A stretch of 17,154 nt of DNA, from contig CANKXQ010000005.1 in NCBI GenBank assembly GCA_947487745.1, positions 1-17,154 of the forward strand. The letters run 5' to 3'. The position numbers and the translations under genes were made by a program. This DNA is from Spartobacteria bacterium. GTDB lineage: Bacteria; Verrucomicrobiota; Verrucomicrobiia; Chthoniobacterales; Terrimicrobiaceae. Position 1 is the first letter of the stretch. Each line of letters opens with the position of its first letter. Positions 1 through 6,500 of the stretch are shown here, piece by piece. The notes beneath the pieces were generated by a model. The model saw nothing but the letters and a program-made list of their open reading frames with translations. It was not told the DNA's origin and searched no databases.

Positions 1-1
1 C

Positions 2-658
2 GGGCGCTCGGCGTTTCTGGAGGATGAGCCGGTGCGCATCCTGCGCGAGGAGCGGATCGCCGGCCTGACGCCACTCTCGGTGCTGGAGGCCGTAGGTCGC
101 GGCGCCTCGAAGACCTCGGAAATCGCGGCGCGACTTGGAACCGCCCAAACGAATCTGGGGCGGACATTCCAACAACTGCTCGATGCTTCTTTGCTGGACC
201 GGGAGATTCCTTTTGGCGAGAGCCTTCGCACGACCAAGAAGACGCACTACCGGATCGGCGATCCCGCGCTGCGATTCTGGTTCCGCGTTTACTCGCCGCA
301 GCGAACCACATGGCACCGGATGGGAGTGGAAGATAAAATCAAACTCCTGCACGACCATGCGGCCACGGTTTTCAAAGATTACTGCCGCTCGCGTCATCCC
401 GATGCAGCCAGGTATTGGGAGACTGGCGCCGAGTTCGACTTCATCCGCAAGGACGGTGATGGCGTTGTGGTTTCCGAAGTGAAATTTAAAAAACTCACCA
501 CCACAGAAAAGACCGGGCTAAAAAAACAACTCGCTGAAAAATGGAAGTCCAGCGCAGCCGCAGAAAAATATCCCCGCGCGACATTTGAAATTCTCGATAC
601 CTCGGAACTCGGAGGAAAGTTGACCGATGGAGGTGGTGTAGGCGGCGTCGGAGGATAA
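2..658 (+). CDS. Archaeal-type ATPase with C-terminal DUF234 domain, 3' part only
   Basis: The reading frame is open from the window edge (codon 1 at position 2), so the N-terminal P-loop ATPase part is missing; the GTG at 32 is probably an internal codon. The 218 visible residues begin with a winged-helix-like segment (about residues 25-75: 'SKTSEIAARLGTAQTNLGRT', then 'LLDREIPFGE'). They continue with the 'YRIGDPALRFWFRVYSP' stretch typical of the DUF234 ATPase family. The C-terminal part has 'WETGAEFDFI' (nt 416-445) and 'SEVKFKK' (nt 473-493), which resembles a PD-(D/E)XK nuclease core with E, D and ExK. Family members are lone ATP-binding proteins of poorly known role; nothing here shows a substrate. 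The last residues (GGGVGGVGG) are a low-complexity glycine/valine tail that looks like a loose extension. No operon partner is visible downstream, where the next genes run the other way. The family call is good; the nuclease reading is inference. Confidence 0.8.
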   Translation, partial: GRSAFLEDEPVRILREERIAGLTPLSVLEAVGRGASKTSEIAARLGTAQTNLGRTFQQLLDASLLDREIPFGESLRTTKKTHYRIGDPALRFWFRVYSPQRTTWHRMGVEDKIKLLHDHAATVFKDYCRSRHPDAARYWETGAEFDFIRKDGDGVVVSEVKFKKLTTTEKTGLKKQLAEKWKSSAAAEKYPRATFEILDTSELGGKLTDGGGVGGVGG

Positions 659-671
659 CTCGCCGGGGTTG

Positions 672-700
672 AAAAATGGGTCAGGCGTGAACGCTGACCC
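672..700 (-). terminator. Rho-independent terminator of the minus-strand lipoprotein-nnr operon
   Basis: Read on the minus strand, GGGTCA (700-695) pairs with TGACCC (683-678). An inner GCGT/ACGC pair (694-691 with 688-685) closes around TC, with one bulged C at 684. The hairpin is followed by A and then TTTTT (676-672). It sits 36 bases after the nnr stop, where a terminator for the six-gene operon is expected. The plus-strand reading has the same hairpin 19 bases after the ATPase stop but no T tract directly after it, so termination in that direction is less likely. Confidence 0.6.
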
Positions 701-736
701 TCCAAGTTGGTCGGTGCGCTGCCGCGCGGAGGTTTT

Positions 737-2179
737 TTAGAGGTCTCCGGCGCGGAGGTGGGTGAAGGCGGGGCCGAAGTGGGTGGGGATGTCGGAGGCG
801 GTGAGGGATTCTTGCGAGGCGGGGCCGTCGCGGAGGGCGAGTTCGGCGGCGTGTCCGCAGAGCCAGGCGGCGAGTTTTGCGGATTGGAGGGGGGGATTGC
901 CTTGGGCGAGAAGTGCGTCGGCGACGCCGGTGAGGACATCGCCCATGCCTCCGGTGGCCATGCCGGGATGGCCGGTCGTGTTGTAGGCGGCCGGGGTTCC
1001 GCGTTCGCCGATGAGGGTGCGCGCGCCTTTGAGGAGGAGAGTGACGGGATACTCGCCGACAAAGTCCTCGAGCCACTGGCGGCGGCTGCGGGATTTTTGC
1101 GGGAAGAGGCGTTCCATCTCGAGGGGATGGGGCGTGAGGAGGCGCGGGGCGGGGCTGTTTTTGAGACAGGAGGGGTCGGAGGAAATGGCATTCAGCGCAT
1201 CGGCATCGATGACGCAGGGAACGGGGCACTTGGAAAAGAAGGCTCGGACCATTTCGTCGCGCTCGCGTCCAAGTCCGGGCCCGATGGCGACGGCGTCGAA
1301 TTTTTGATCGAGGATTTCACGCAAGTCGGTCACGGGACTGACCATGACCTCTGGAATGACAGCCGAGGCGAGAATAGGGGCGATATCCGGGGGAACAAAG
1401 AGGGTAACCAACCCGGCGCCAGCTTTCACAGCGGCGGCTGAGCAGAGGCGGGCGGCGCCGGGGTATTTCCGGCTGCCAGCGATCACGGCGACTCGGCCGC
1501 ATTGACCTTTGTGGGTGTCGAAGCCGCGCGGAGGAAGAAGGCTGCGGAGATCGGTGGATTCAAGAATCTCGGTCTTGTCGGCATCCGAAGGCGCGTGCAC
1601 GCCTGGCAGCGGAATCACAGCCAACCTGCCGACGAAGTTCGTGGCGGCATCCGCCAGGAGTTGGGTTTTGGCGAAGCCCATGGCAGCGGTCGCGTCTGCT
1701 TGCACGCAGACTTGAGAGCCGAGGCCGCTGGGGATGTCCAACGCCAGAACCCATGCGGCTTCCGTGGTGCGCAGGGTGTTGATGAGGTGAATCGCGGTGG
1801 CGACGGGCTCGCGGGGTTCGCCGGAGGCTCCGATGCCGAGAAGGCCATCCAGCACAACGAGCGCTCCTTCGGCTTCGGAACGGGTTTTCCAAATGCGGCC
1901 GAGTTGCTTTGCGGTGAGCGGAGCGAGGTCCGAGTCGGGGAATGTTTTTTGCAGTTCGATGGACCATCCGGCCTCGGCGAGATGGCGGGCAACGACGAGC
2001 GCATCGCCGCCGTTGTGGCCTTTTCCAAAGAACACCACACACCGGCCGGGCTTCGGATGAAACTGGCGCACGAGGCGGGCTGCCTCGCGGCCGGCGATTT
2101 CCATGAGGCCTTCCGCCGTGGCTCCGGCGGAGAAGGCAATCTTCTCCGCTTCGAGCATCTGGGCGGTGGAGAGGATCAT
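737..2179 (-). CDS. nnr: Bifunctional NAD(P)H-hydrate epimerase / ADP-dependent NAD(P)H-hydrate dehydratase
   Basis: This enzyme repairs damaged NAD(P)H. The N-terminal domain interconverts the R and S hydrates; the C-terminal domain dehydrates the S form using ADP (family knowledge). The chosen start gives 480 residues beginning MILSTAQMLEAEK, close to the usual length of fused Nnr/YjeF proteins. The N-terminal domain (about 1-215) carries GKGHNGGDALVVARHL (52-67) and LDGLLGIG (110-117). The C-terminal kinase-like domain (about 220-475) carries IGPGLGR (299-305), VIDADALN (323-330), LTPHPLEMERL (348-358) and NTTGHPGMATGGMGDVLTG (400-418), the nucleotide-binding and catalytic signature. The frame stays open further upstream to 2320, but that extra 47-residue segment lies inside dnaJ and does not resemble the family, so the ATG at 2179 is preferred. 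It starts 4 bases after the dnaJ stop, with no clear SD, so it is probably translated by coupling. It is the last gene of the operon. Confidence 0.96.
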   Translation of the reverse strand: MILSTAQMLEAEKIAFSAGATAEGLMEIAGREAARLVRQFHPKPGRCVVFFGKGHNGGDALVVARHLAEAGWSIELQKTFPDSDLAPLTAKQLGRIWKTRSEAEGALVVLDGLLGIGASGEPREPVATAIHLINTLRTTEAAWVLALDIPSGLGSQVCVQADATAAMGFAKTQLLADAATNFVGRLAVIPLPGVHAPSDADKTEILESTDLRSLLPPRGFDTHKGQCGRVAVIAGSRKYPGAARLCSAAAVKAGAGLVTLFVPPDIAPILASAVIPEVMVSPVTDLREILDQKFDAVAIGPGLGRERDEMVRAFFSKCPVPCVIDADALNAISSDPSCLKNSPAPRLLTPHPLEMERLFPQKSRSRRQWLEDFVGEYPVTLLLKGARTLIGERGTPAAYNTTGHPGMATGGMGDVLTGVADALLAQGNPPLQSAKLAAWLCGHAAELALRDGPASQESLTASDIPTHFGPAFTHLRAGDL

Positions 2180-2183
2180 GGCA

Positions 2184-3320
2184 TCAGGTGAAGAACGACT
2201 TGATGCGGTCGTAGAAACTTGTGTGGATCGGGTTGTTCTCCTCGCCGCACAGCTCGGCGAAACGCTCGAGTGCTTCGCGTTGTGCGGAGTCGAGGCGCGT
2301 GGGAACCTCGACTTGCACATAGGTGAGGATGTCGCCTTTGGCCATCCCTTGAAGCGCAGGCATTCCGAGACCGCGAATGCGGAAGGTGGATCCGCTCTGC
2401 GTGCCGGCGGGGATTTTGAGACTCACAGCGCCATCCAAAGTCGGCACGCGGATTTCTCCACCCAGCGCGGCTGTGGTGAAGGGAATCGGCACCTCGCAGG
2501 CGAGATCCATGCCATTGCGGGTGAAAACTTCGTGCTCCTTGATGTGAACGACCACATAGAGGTCGCCGGAGGCCCCGCCGCGAAGGCCAGCCTCGCCGCC
2601 GCCCGTGCTACGCAGGCGGGAGTCGCTGTCAATGCCGGCGGGGATTTTGATTTTGACGCGGCTGGTTTTTTCGACCCGGCCTTCGCCTTGGCAGGACGGG
2701 CAGGGTTTTTCGATGATGCGTCCCGAGCCGTGGCAGGCGGGGCAGGTCTGCGCGACTTGGAAAAAGCCGCGCGAGGCGACAACTTGGCCACGGCCTCGGC
2801 AGGTCGGGCAGGTAACGGCTTTGCTGCCTTTCTGCGCGCCGGAGCCGGCGCAAGGCTCGCAGGCGTCGAGTTTGCGAATTTCGATTTCCTTCTCGCAGCC
2901 TTTGGCCGCCTCTTCGAGCGTGATCTGAAGGTCGTAACGCAGGTCGGATCCGCGCTGGCGTCCGGAAGAATCCACTCCGCCGCCGCCGCCGAAAAATTGC
3001 TCAAACACCCCGCCGCCCCCAGCGCCGCTGAAGACCTCGCGGAAGAGATCAAAAGGATCATGGAATCCACCGCCGCCACCGCCCATGCCGTTTTGAAAGG
3101 CAGCATGGCCATAGCGGTCGTAAGCGGCGCGCTTGTTCGGGTCGCTCAGGGCCTCGTAGGCCTCGCCGAGTTCCTTGAATTTCTCCTCCGCCTCGTGATC
3201 GCCGGGGTTTTTATCCGGATGGTATTTGACGGCCAGCTTGCGGTAGGCGCGCTTCAGGTCTTCTTCGCCGATATTGCGATCGACGCCGAGCACTTCGTAG
3301 TAGTCCCGCTTTTTGCTCAT
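2184..3320 (-). CDS. dnaJ: Chaperone protein DnaJ (Hsp40)
   Basis: DnaJ is the cytoplasmic co-chaperone that delivers unfolded substrates to DnaK and stimulates its ATPase. All classical type I parts are present in 378 residues: a J domain (1-70) with the HPD motif at 34-36; a Gly/Phe-rich linker (about 77-115); four zinc-binding CxxCxGxG repeats at 154-161 (CEPCAGSG), 171-178 (CPTCRGRG), 193-200 (CPACHGSG) and 207-214 (CPSCQGEG); and C-terminal beta-sandwich substrate domains (about 220-345). The start ATG overlaps the grpE stop (ATGA), and AAAGG at 3327-3331 lies 6 bases before it, a good SD. The J domain, zinc fingers and length show no defect. DnaK is not in this window, so this operon supplies the co-chaperones only. 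Confidence 0.98.
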   Translation of the reverse strand: MSKKRDYYEVLGVDRNIGEEDLKRAYRKLAVKYHPDKNPGDHEAEEKFKELGEAYEALSDPNKRAAYDRYGHAAFQNGMGGGGGGFHDPFDLFREVFSGAGGGGVFEQFFGGGGGVDSSGRQRGSDLRYDLQITLEEAAKGCEKEIEIRKLDACEPCAGSGAQKGSKAVTCPTCRGRGQVVASRGFFQVAQTCPACHGSGRIIEKPCPSCQGEGRVEKTSRVKIKIPAGIDSDSRLRSTGGGEAGLRGGASGDLYVVVHIKEHEVFTRNGMDLACEVPIPFTTAALGGEIRVPTLDGAVSLKIPAGTQSGSTFRIRGLGMPALQGMAKGDILTYVQVEVPTRLDSAQREALERFAELCGEENNPIHTSFYDRIKSFFT

Positions 3321-3850
3321 TGCGCGCCTTTGGAAACAATGACGGATGCGGCGCGGAGGAGTCGGTCCTTCAGCTTGTAGCCCTTGCGGACCTGGCGAAT
3401 CACATTTCCTTCCGGCACCTCGGCGCTGAACTCCTGCGAGACGGCGTCGTGCTTGTTGGGATCAAACGGCTCGCCATCGGCAGGAACTTCCTCGAGTCCC
3501 TGGCTGCGGATGAAATCCTGGAGCTGGCGATGGACCATGGACATCCCTTGCAGAACGGAAGCGGCATCCGTCGCGTTGCGGGCGGCATCGAGGCCGAGTT
3601 CGAAATTATCGATAACGGGGAGGAGTTTTTCGAGCAGGCCGTTGTTCGCGTAGCGGATGGCGTCCTCTTTTTCGCGGAGCGAGCGCTTGCGGAAATTGTC
3701 GAGGTCCGCGCGGGCGCGGAGCGCGAGGTCCTTGAGCTTGGCGGCCTCGGCTTGGAAGTCCACCTCGGCAATTTCGCCATCGGGCGTCGCATCGGGTGCG
3801 GCCTCCAGCACTTGGTCGTCAAGGGGATCGGATTCGTTGGAAGTGTTCAT
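3317..3850 (-). CDS. grpE: Nucleotide exchange factor GrpE
   Basis: GrpE is the cytoplasmic homodimeric exchange factor that releases ADP from DnaK. The 177 residues comprise an acidic, poorly conserved N-terminus (1-32), a long helix (about 33-75) with '[13 protein letters not shown]', a four-helix-bundle region with '[16 protein letters not shown]' (72-87), and the C-terminal beta-wing with FDPNKHDAV (129-137) followed by [20 protein letters not shown] (149-168). That last block is the family signature, and the length is normal. Its ATG overlaps the stop of the upstream phosphatase by ATGA, and its stop overlaps dnaJ in the same way. No SD is visible before it, so translational coupling to the phosphatase gene is likely. 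Being translated directly behind a SpoIIE-type phosphatase gene is the unusual aspect. Confidence 0.98.
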   Translation of the reverse strand: MNTSNESDPLDDQVLEAAPDATPDGEIAEVDFQAEAAKLKDLALRARADLDNFRKRSLREKEDAIRYANNGLLEKLLPVIDNFELGLDAARNATDAASVLQGMSMVHRQLQDFIRSQGLEEVPADGEPFDPNKHDAVSQEFSAEVPEGNVIRQVRKGYKLKDRLLRAASVIVSKGAQ

Positions 3851-5259
3851 TTTTTTGATATGGCGATGAGTGTGAAGTCGTCGTGCTTGAAGTCGGCGCC
3901 GGGGAGGTTTTTGACATCCTCCGCGACATACCGGACGACGCCTGCCGCACCGTGCGGTGCGCTTACGCAGAGGGCTTCGATCAGGCGTTCAATTCCGTAT
4001 TCAAGACCCTCGTGATTCATGGCTTCCGTGGCACCGTCGGTATAGAGCAAAATGCAATCACCAGCCTCCATCACGAGACTCAAATCGGCGCAAACTCTAT
4101 TGAAGACCTCGCCACTGTCAATCCCGAGGGCCATGCCTTTGGGGCTGAGTTTTTCAACGGTGCCTGTGGCCGCACGATAGAGCAACGGGGCATCATGCCC
4201 GGCCCGGGCCAGCGTGACCCGCCCGGCCGCGCCGTCGAGAATGAGGTAGGCCATACTGATAAACATATCCTCTTTGATGTCGGGGTAGAGTTGGGAATTC
4301 ACCCGCCGGAGGACATCCGAAGCGGCGGCTGTGGCGGTGGCCTCGCGGCGCAATACGCCGCGGCACATGGCCATGATGAGCGAAGCAGGCACACCTTTGC
4401 CGGAAACATCGGCGATGGCCACACCAAGCCGGTCGGCCCCGAGCGGGATGTAGTCGAAATAATCCCCGCTCACATGCCGCGCGGCGAGGCTCACGGCGCT
4501 GAGTTCGTAGCCGGGAAAAACGGGATCCGACTCTGGCAGGAGAATGCGCTGGATGTCGCGGGCGATCTCCAAATCGCGGTCGAGGAGTTTTTTTTCGCCC
4601 GCCTCCAGATAGATCGCTTCGTTGTAGAGAGCGAAAGCGCTCTGCTCGGCGAGGGCGCGGAAAACCTTGAGGTCCTTCTCCTCAAAGGCGGATCCCGTCA
4701 TGGGATTGATCAATGCCATGACGCCAATCGTGCGGTGTCTGTAAACGAGCGGCCCCAGAATCGCGGAATGCGCGGGGAGTTGGGAATCACTGGCCGCTGG
4801 GATCAAGCGTGTGGCGCCGTTTTTCCAGCACTCGGGCAGGAGTCCAGCGGCATCCTTTCCCACGGGCTGGAGTTGAAGAAAACTTTCGATCACAGCGGGA
4901 TTCGACCCTGATTGTGTGAGGATGTGCTGGGGGATTTCAACCAGCGGAGGGCATCCGCTTGTGATGAATGCCGGAGTGAGCGCGGTGTCGTTTTTATTTG
5001 TGAGATAAAGGGCTCCCGCTTGGGCATCCAGTATCCGCTGCGAACTCTCCACAATGAGTCTGTGCAATTCCGAACTGCGAACGCCCTCCGAAAACGCAGC
5101 CCCGATGCCGTGCAGAAAATCGAAAACCCTGTCCTCCTCCTTCTGCAACTCCTGAAGCCGCCGCTCCAACACCCGCACTTTGGTCCGGCTTTTGAGCACG
5201 GCAAAAACGATTCCGGCGAGCAACAAGGCGCCGAGAGCGGGAATGAGAATCGTCCACAT
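3847..5259 (-). CDS. Membrane-anchored GAF-domain SpoIIE/RsbU-type PP2C serine phosphatase
   Basis: Predicted sensor phosphatase of a partner-switching pathway, expected to dephosphorylate a STAS anti-anti-sigma factor. From the ATG at 5259 (470 residues) the order is: one N-terminal membrane helix (about 3-22), a charged coiled coil (about 26-46), a GAF-like sensor (about 50-215), a short signalling helix, and a PP2C/SpoIIE catalytic domain (about 245-465). Catalytic motifs visible are SGDYFDY (264-270), IADVSGKGVPASL (282-294), AGHDAPLL (353-360), LLYTDGATE (404-412) and HDDFTLIA (459-466). The aspartates that hold the two metal ions are in place, so it should be active. The frame extends to a TTG at 5301, adding 14 residues; neither start has a clear SD. 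The ATG was chosen because the membrane helix then begins at once. The adjacent upstream STAS gene is the obvious substrate. The stop overlaps the grpE start (ATGA). Confidence 0.93.
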   Translation of the reverse strand: MWTILIPALGALLLAGIVFAVLKSRTKVRVLERRLQELQKEEDRVFDFLHGIGAAFSEGVRSSELHRLIVESSQRILDAQAGALYLTNKNDTALTPAFITSGCPPLVEIPQHILTQSGSNPAVIESFLQLQPVGKDAAGLLPECWKNGATRLIPAASDSQLPAHSAILGPLVYRHRTIGVMALINPMTGSAFEEKDLKVFRALAEQSAFALYNEAIYLEAGEKKLLDRDLEIARDIQRILLPESDPVFPGYELSAVSLAARHVSGDYFDYIPLGADRLGVAIADVSGKGVPASLIMAMCRGVLRREATATAAASDVLRRVNSQLYPDIKEDMFISMAYLILDGAAGRVTLARAGHDAPLLYRAATGTVEKLSPKGMALGIDSGEVFNRVCADLSLVMEAGDCILLYTDGATEAMNHEGLEYGIERLIEALCVSAPHGAAGVVRYVAEDVKNLPGADFKHDDFTLIAISKK

Positions 5260-5311
5260 GCAGGATTGAGCGGAATACCTTCCCGAAAGCCGCCCCAGCA
5301 ATCAAGAGAGA

Positions 5312-5827
5312 TTAACGCGATCCTTCCGGCCCGCCTTCCGCAATTTCCTGCCGCAGATACTCGATGACGTCCTGAAAACGGACTGCATTGCGCGAGTCGG
5401 CATCGATTAGAGCCTCGTGGGCCTCGAGGATGGCGAGCCTTTGCTCATCTGGCGCAGAGCCTGGGATGCCAGCTTTGTGAAGGGCCGGCGGCAACGGAGG
5501 TGAGGGCTCGGGCTCGACTTGAAAGAGGTGATCCAAGCCAAGGCCCTCGAGAAGGGAAAAGTTGCGGGTGTTGGCTCTCACCACGCGGAGCAGGCCGCTT
5601 TCCAAATCGCGAAGACTGAATGCCACCGAAGCCAGCGTGCCCATGAAGGTCGAGTCCATGAGTTCGCATTTTTCAAGATCGAGAACGAAATCGTTGTGAC
5701 CTTTCGAGATCATGCGTTGCACAAATTCCTTCACGCACTTTGAGTTCTCAAAGGTGCCGCGACCTTCGAGTTTCATCCAAACGGTGCCATTTTCACTGCC
5801 GACGAGGATGGATGATGATTTGCTCAC
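5312..5827 (-). CDS. STAS-domain anti-anti-sigma factor with C-terminal helical extension
   Basis: Predicted cytoplasmic switch protein of the SpoIIAA/RsbV type, which in its unphosphorylated form sequesters an anti-sigma kinase. Residues 8-104 fit a STAS domain. The phosphorylation loop reads LMDSTFMGTL (56-65), closely matching the MDSTGLG/MDSSGLG loop of RsbV and SpoIIAA, with Ser59 the likely phosphorylated residue. A Pro-rich linker (about 105-125) leads to a predicted helix (about 127-163, 'RLAILEAHEALIDADSRNAV'), which simple single-domain antagonists lack. The 171 residues are therefore longer than the usual 100-120. The start is GTG at 5827; an in-frame TAA six codons upstream rules out an earlier start. 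No SD is visible. The phosphatase gene follows 52 bases downstream (10 if its TTG start is used). The partner kinase is not in the window. Confidence 0.9.
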   Translation of the reverse strand: MSKSSSILVGSENGTVWMKLEGRGTFENSKCVKEFVQRMISKGHNDFVLDLEKCELMDSTFMGTLASVAFSLRDLESGLLRVVRANTRNFSLLEGLGLDHLFQVEPEPSPPLPPALHKAGIPGSAPDEQRLAILEAHEALIDADSRNAVRFQDVIEYLRQEIAEGGPEGSR

Positions 5828-5876
5828 AGATGCTGGTGAAATTTAAGGCCGATGGAAAGGGAATGTCAAACCGCTA

Positions 5877-6398
5877 CTACCTCCACATATAGGACTGGCT
5901 GAGCGCCACAATGCGGCCCTCGACGATCAGCAAGACGCGCCAGGCGGTAACGCGTCCGTTTTCCGAAAATTCGTCCCCCGTGACCTCGAATGTCGACCGG
6001 TGCGAACCCGCCGTGTCGGGATAAAAACGCTCCTTGGCCATGACGAAATTCCCGAGCCCGGCCTGGCGGTATTCCAAGCGGAGGGTCACATCCGACCGCG
6101 TCGAATTGCGCCAGAAAATCGTGTAGTAGTTTCCGTAGCGCTGGGCCATCTCGGTGGAATCCACCGCGCCAAACGAGCGGCGGGCGCGCTCGAAGTTGAT
6201 CATGTCGTTTTTCGTCTGGACCTCGACATACTCTGGATCGAAGGAAGAGGTCAGGATTTTGCGAAATTGGTAGGAGTCGTCGATCGCAAGCGGCAACACA
6301 TTGGCCTTTGGCAAGCGGGTGGCAGGGCCTTCCGGGGCGGAGCAGCCTGCCAAGAAAGTTAATAGAACCAAGCTGGAGAGCAGGGTAAGGCGGGTCAT
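5877..6398 (-). CDS. Predicted small lipoprotein of unknown function
   Basis: The 173-residue product has a clear lipoprotein signal: positive N-terminus (MTR), hydrophobic core, and lipobox LAGC at 16-19 with Cys19 as the lipidated residue, so it should sit in the inner or outer membrane facing the periplasm. The mature part is soluble and beta-rich in appearance, with no transmembrane segment. It contains 'YGNYYTIFWRN' (about 108-118) and 'RVLLIVEGRIVALSQSYMW' near the C-terminus. I do not recognise the family and assign no activity. It is the first gene of the minus-strand operon and lies 49 bases before the STAS gene. As an envelope protein expressed with a membrane phosphatase, it could be an envelope-stress input or target, which is inference. 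The ATG has no SD, and the predicted -10 lies only about 8 bases upstream, which suggests a leaderless or nearly leaderless message. Confidence 0.8.
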   Translation of the reverse strand: MTRLTLLSSLVLLTFLAGCSAPEGPATRLPKANVLPLAIDDSYQFRKILTSSFDPEYVEVQTKNDMINFERARRSFGAVDSTEMAQRYGNYYTIFWRNSTRSDVTLRLEYRQAGLGNFVMAKERFYPDTAGSHRSTFEVTGDEFSENGRVTAWRVLLIVEGRIVALSQSYMWR

Positions 6399-6406
6399 TG
6401 GCGCAG

Positions 6407-6435
6407 AGCAAAGCGGGTTTGAGCGGGAGTGTCAA
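6407..6435 (-). promoter_or_regulatory. Candidate sigma-70-like promoter of the lipoprotein-to-nnr operon
   Basis: On the minus strand a perfect -35 TTGACA (6435-6430) is followed after 17 bases by TTTGCT (6412-6407), a weak -10 with three of six matches. The predicted transcription start falls at about 6400, only a couple of bases from the lipoprotein ATG at 6398. Spacing and -35 are strong and the -10 is poor, so a different -10 or an alternative sigma factor is possible. Confidence 0.4.
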
Positions 6436-6463
6436 TTTTCCGCACACCCGGTGGAGCGGCGCA

Positions 6464-6492
6464 TTGCATTGGATCGAGGCGGGCGCTAAGGT
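6464..6492 (+). promoter_or_regulatory. Weak candidate promoter for the ABC transporter gene
   Basis: TTGCAT (6464-6469), a 17-base spacer and TAAGGT (6487-6492) give optimal spacing but only partial matches. The predicted transcription start would abut the GTG at 6501, implying a leaderless message. The same bases include AAGG (6488-6491), which could instead act as an SD 9 bases before that GTG; both readings cannot hold together. The 102-base divergent gap 6399-6500 holds nothing else that I can name. Confidence 0.22.
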
Positions 6493-6500
6493 TTCACAAA

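Noticed and set aside
659..736. Possible tRNA-sized gap (78 bases)
   Set aside because: No cloverleaf, TTC loop or acceptor stem can be formed; the gap is explained by the terminator hairpin.
716..738. GCGC...GCGC followed by T6 as a plus-strand terminator after the ATPase
   Set aside because: Only a 4-bp stem, overlapping the nnr stop codon; too weak compared with the hairpin at 678-700.
2180..2320. 47-residue upstream extension of nnr
   Set aside because: It overlaps dnaJ codons, is Ser/Arg-rich and unlike Nnr; the ATG at 2179 fits the family start.
2103..3380. 425-residue open frame on the plus strand opposite dnaJ
   Set aside because: It lies wholly antisense to a complete, motif-perfect dnaJ, and its translation is Ala/Gly-rich without recognisable domains. 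GC-rich codon bias explains the open frame.
3883..4911. 342-residue plus-strand frame opposite the phosphatase
   Set aside because: The opposite frame carries all PP2C motifs; this one has no domain and no separate promoter.
6429..6500. 24-codon upstream extension of the ABC transporter from GTG 6429
   Set aside because: A purine stretch abuts that GTG with no proper SD spacing, the residues are unlike a domain, and GTG 6501 has AAGG at a suitable distance. Not fully excluded.
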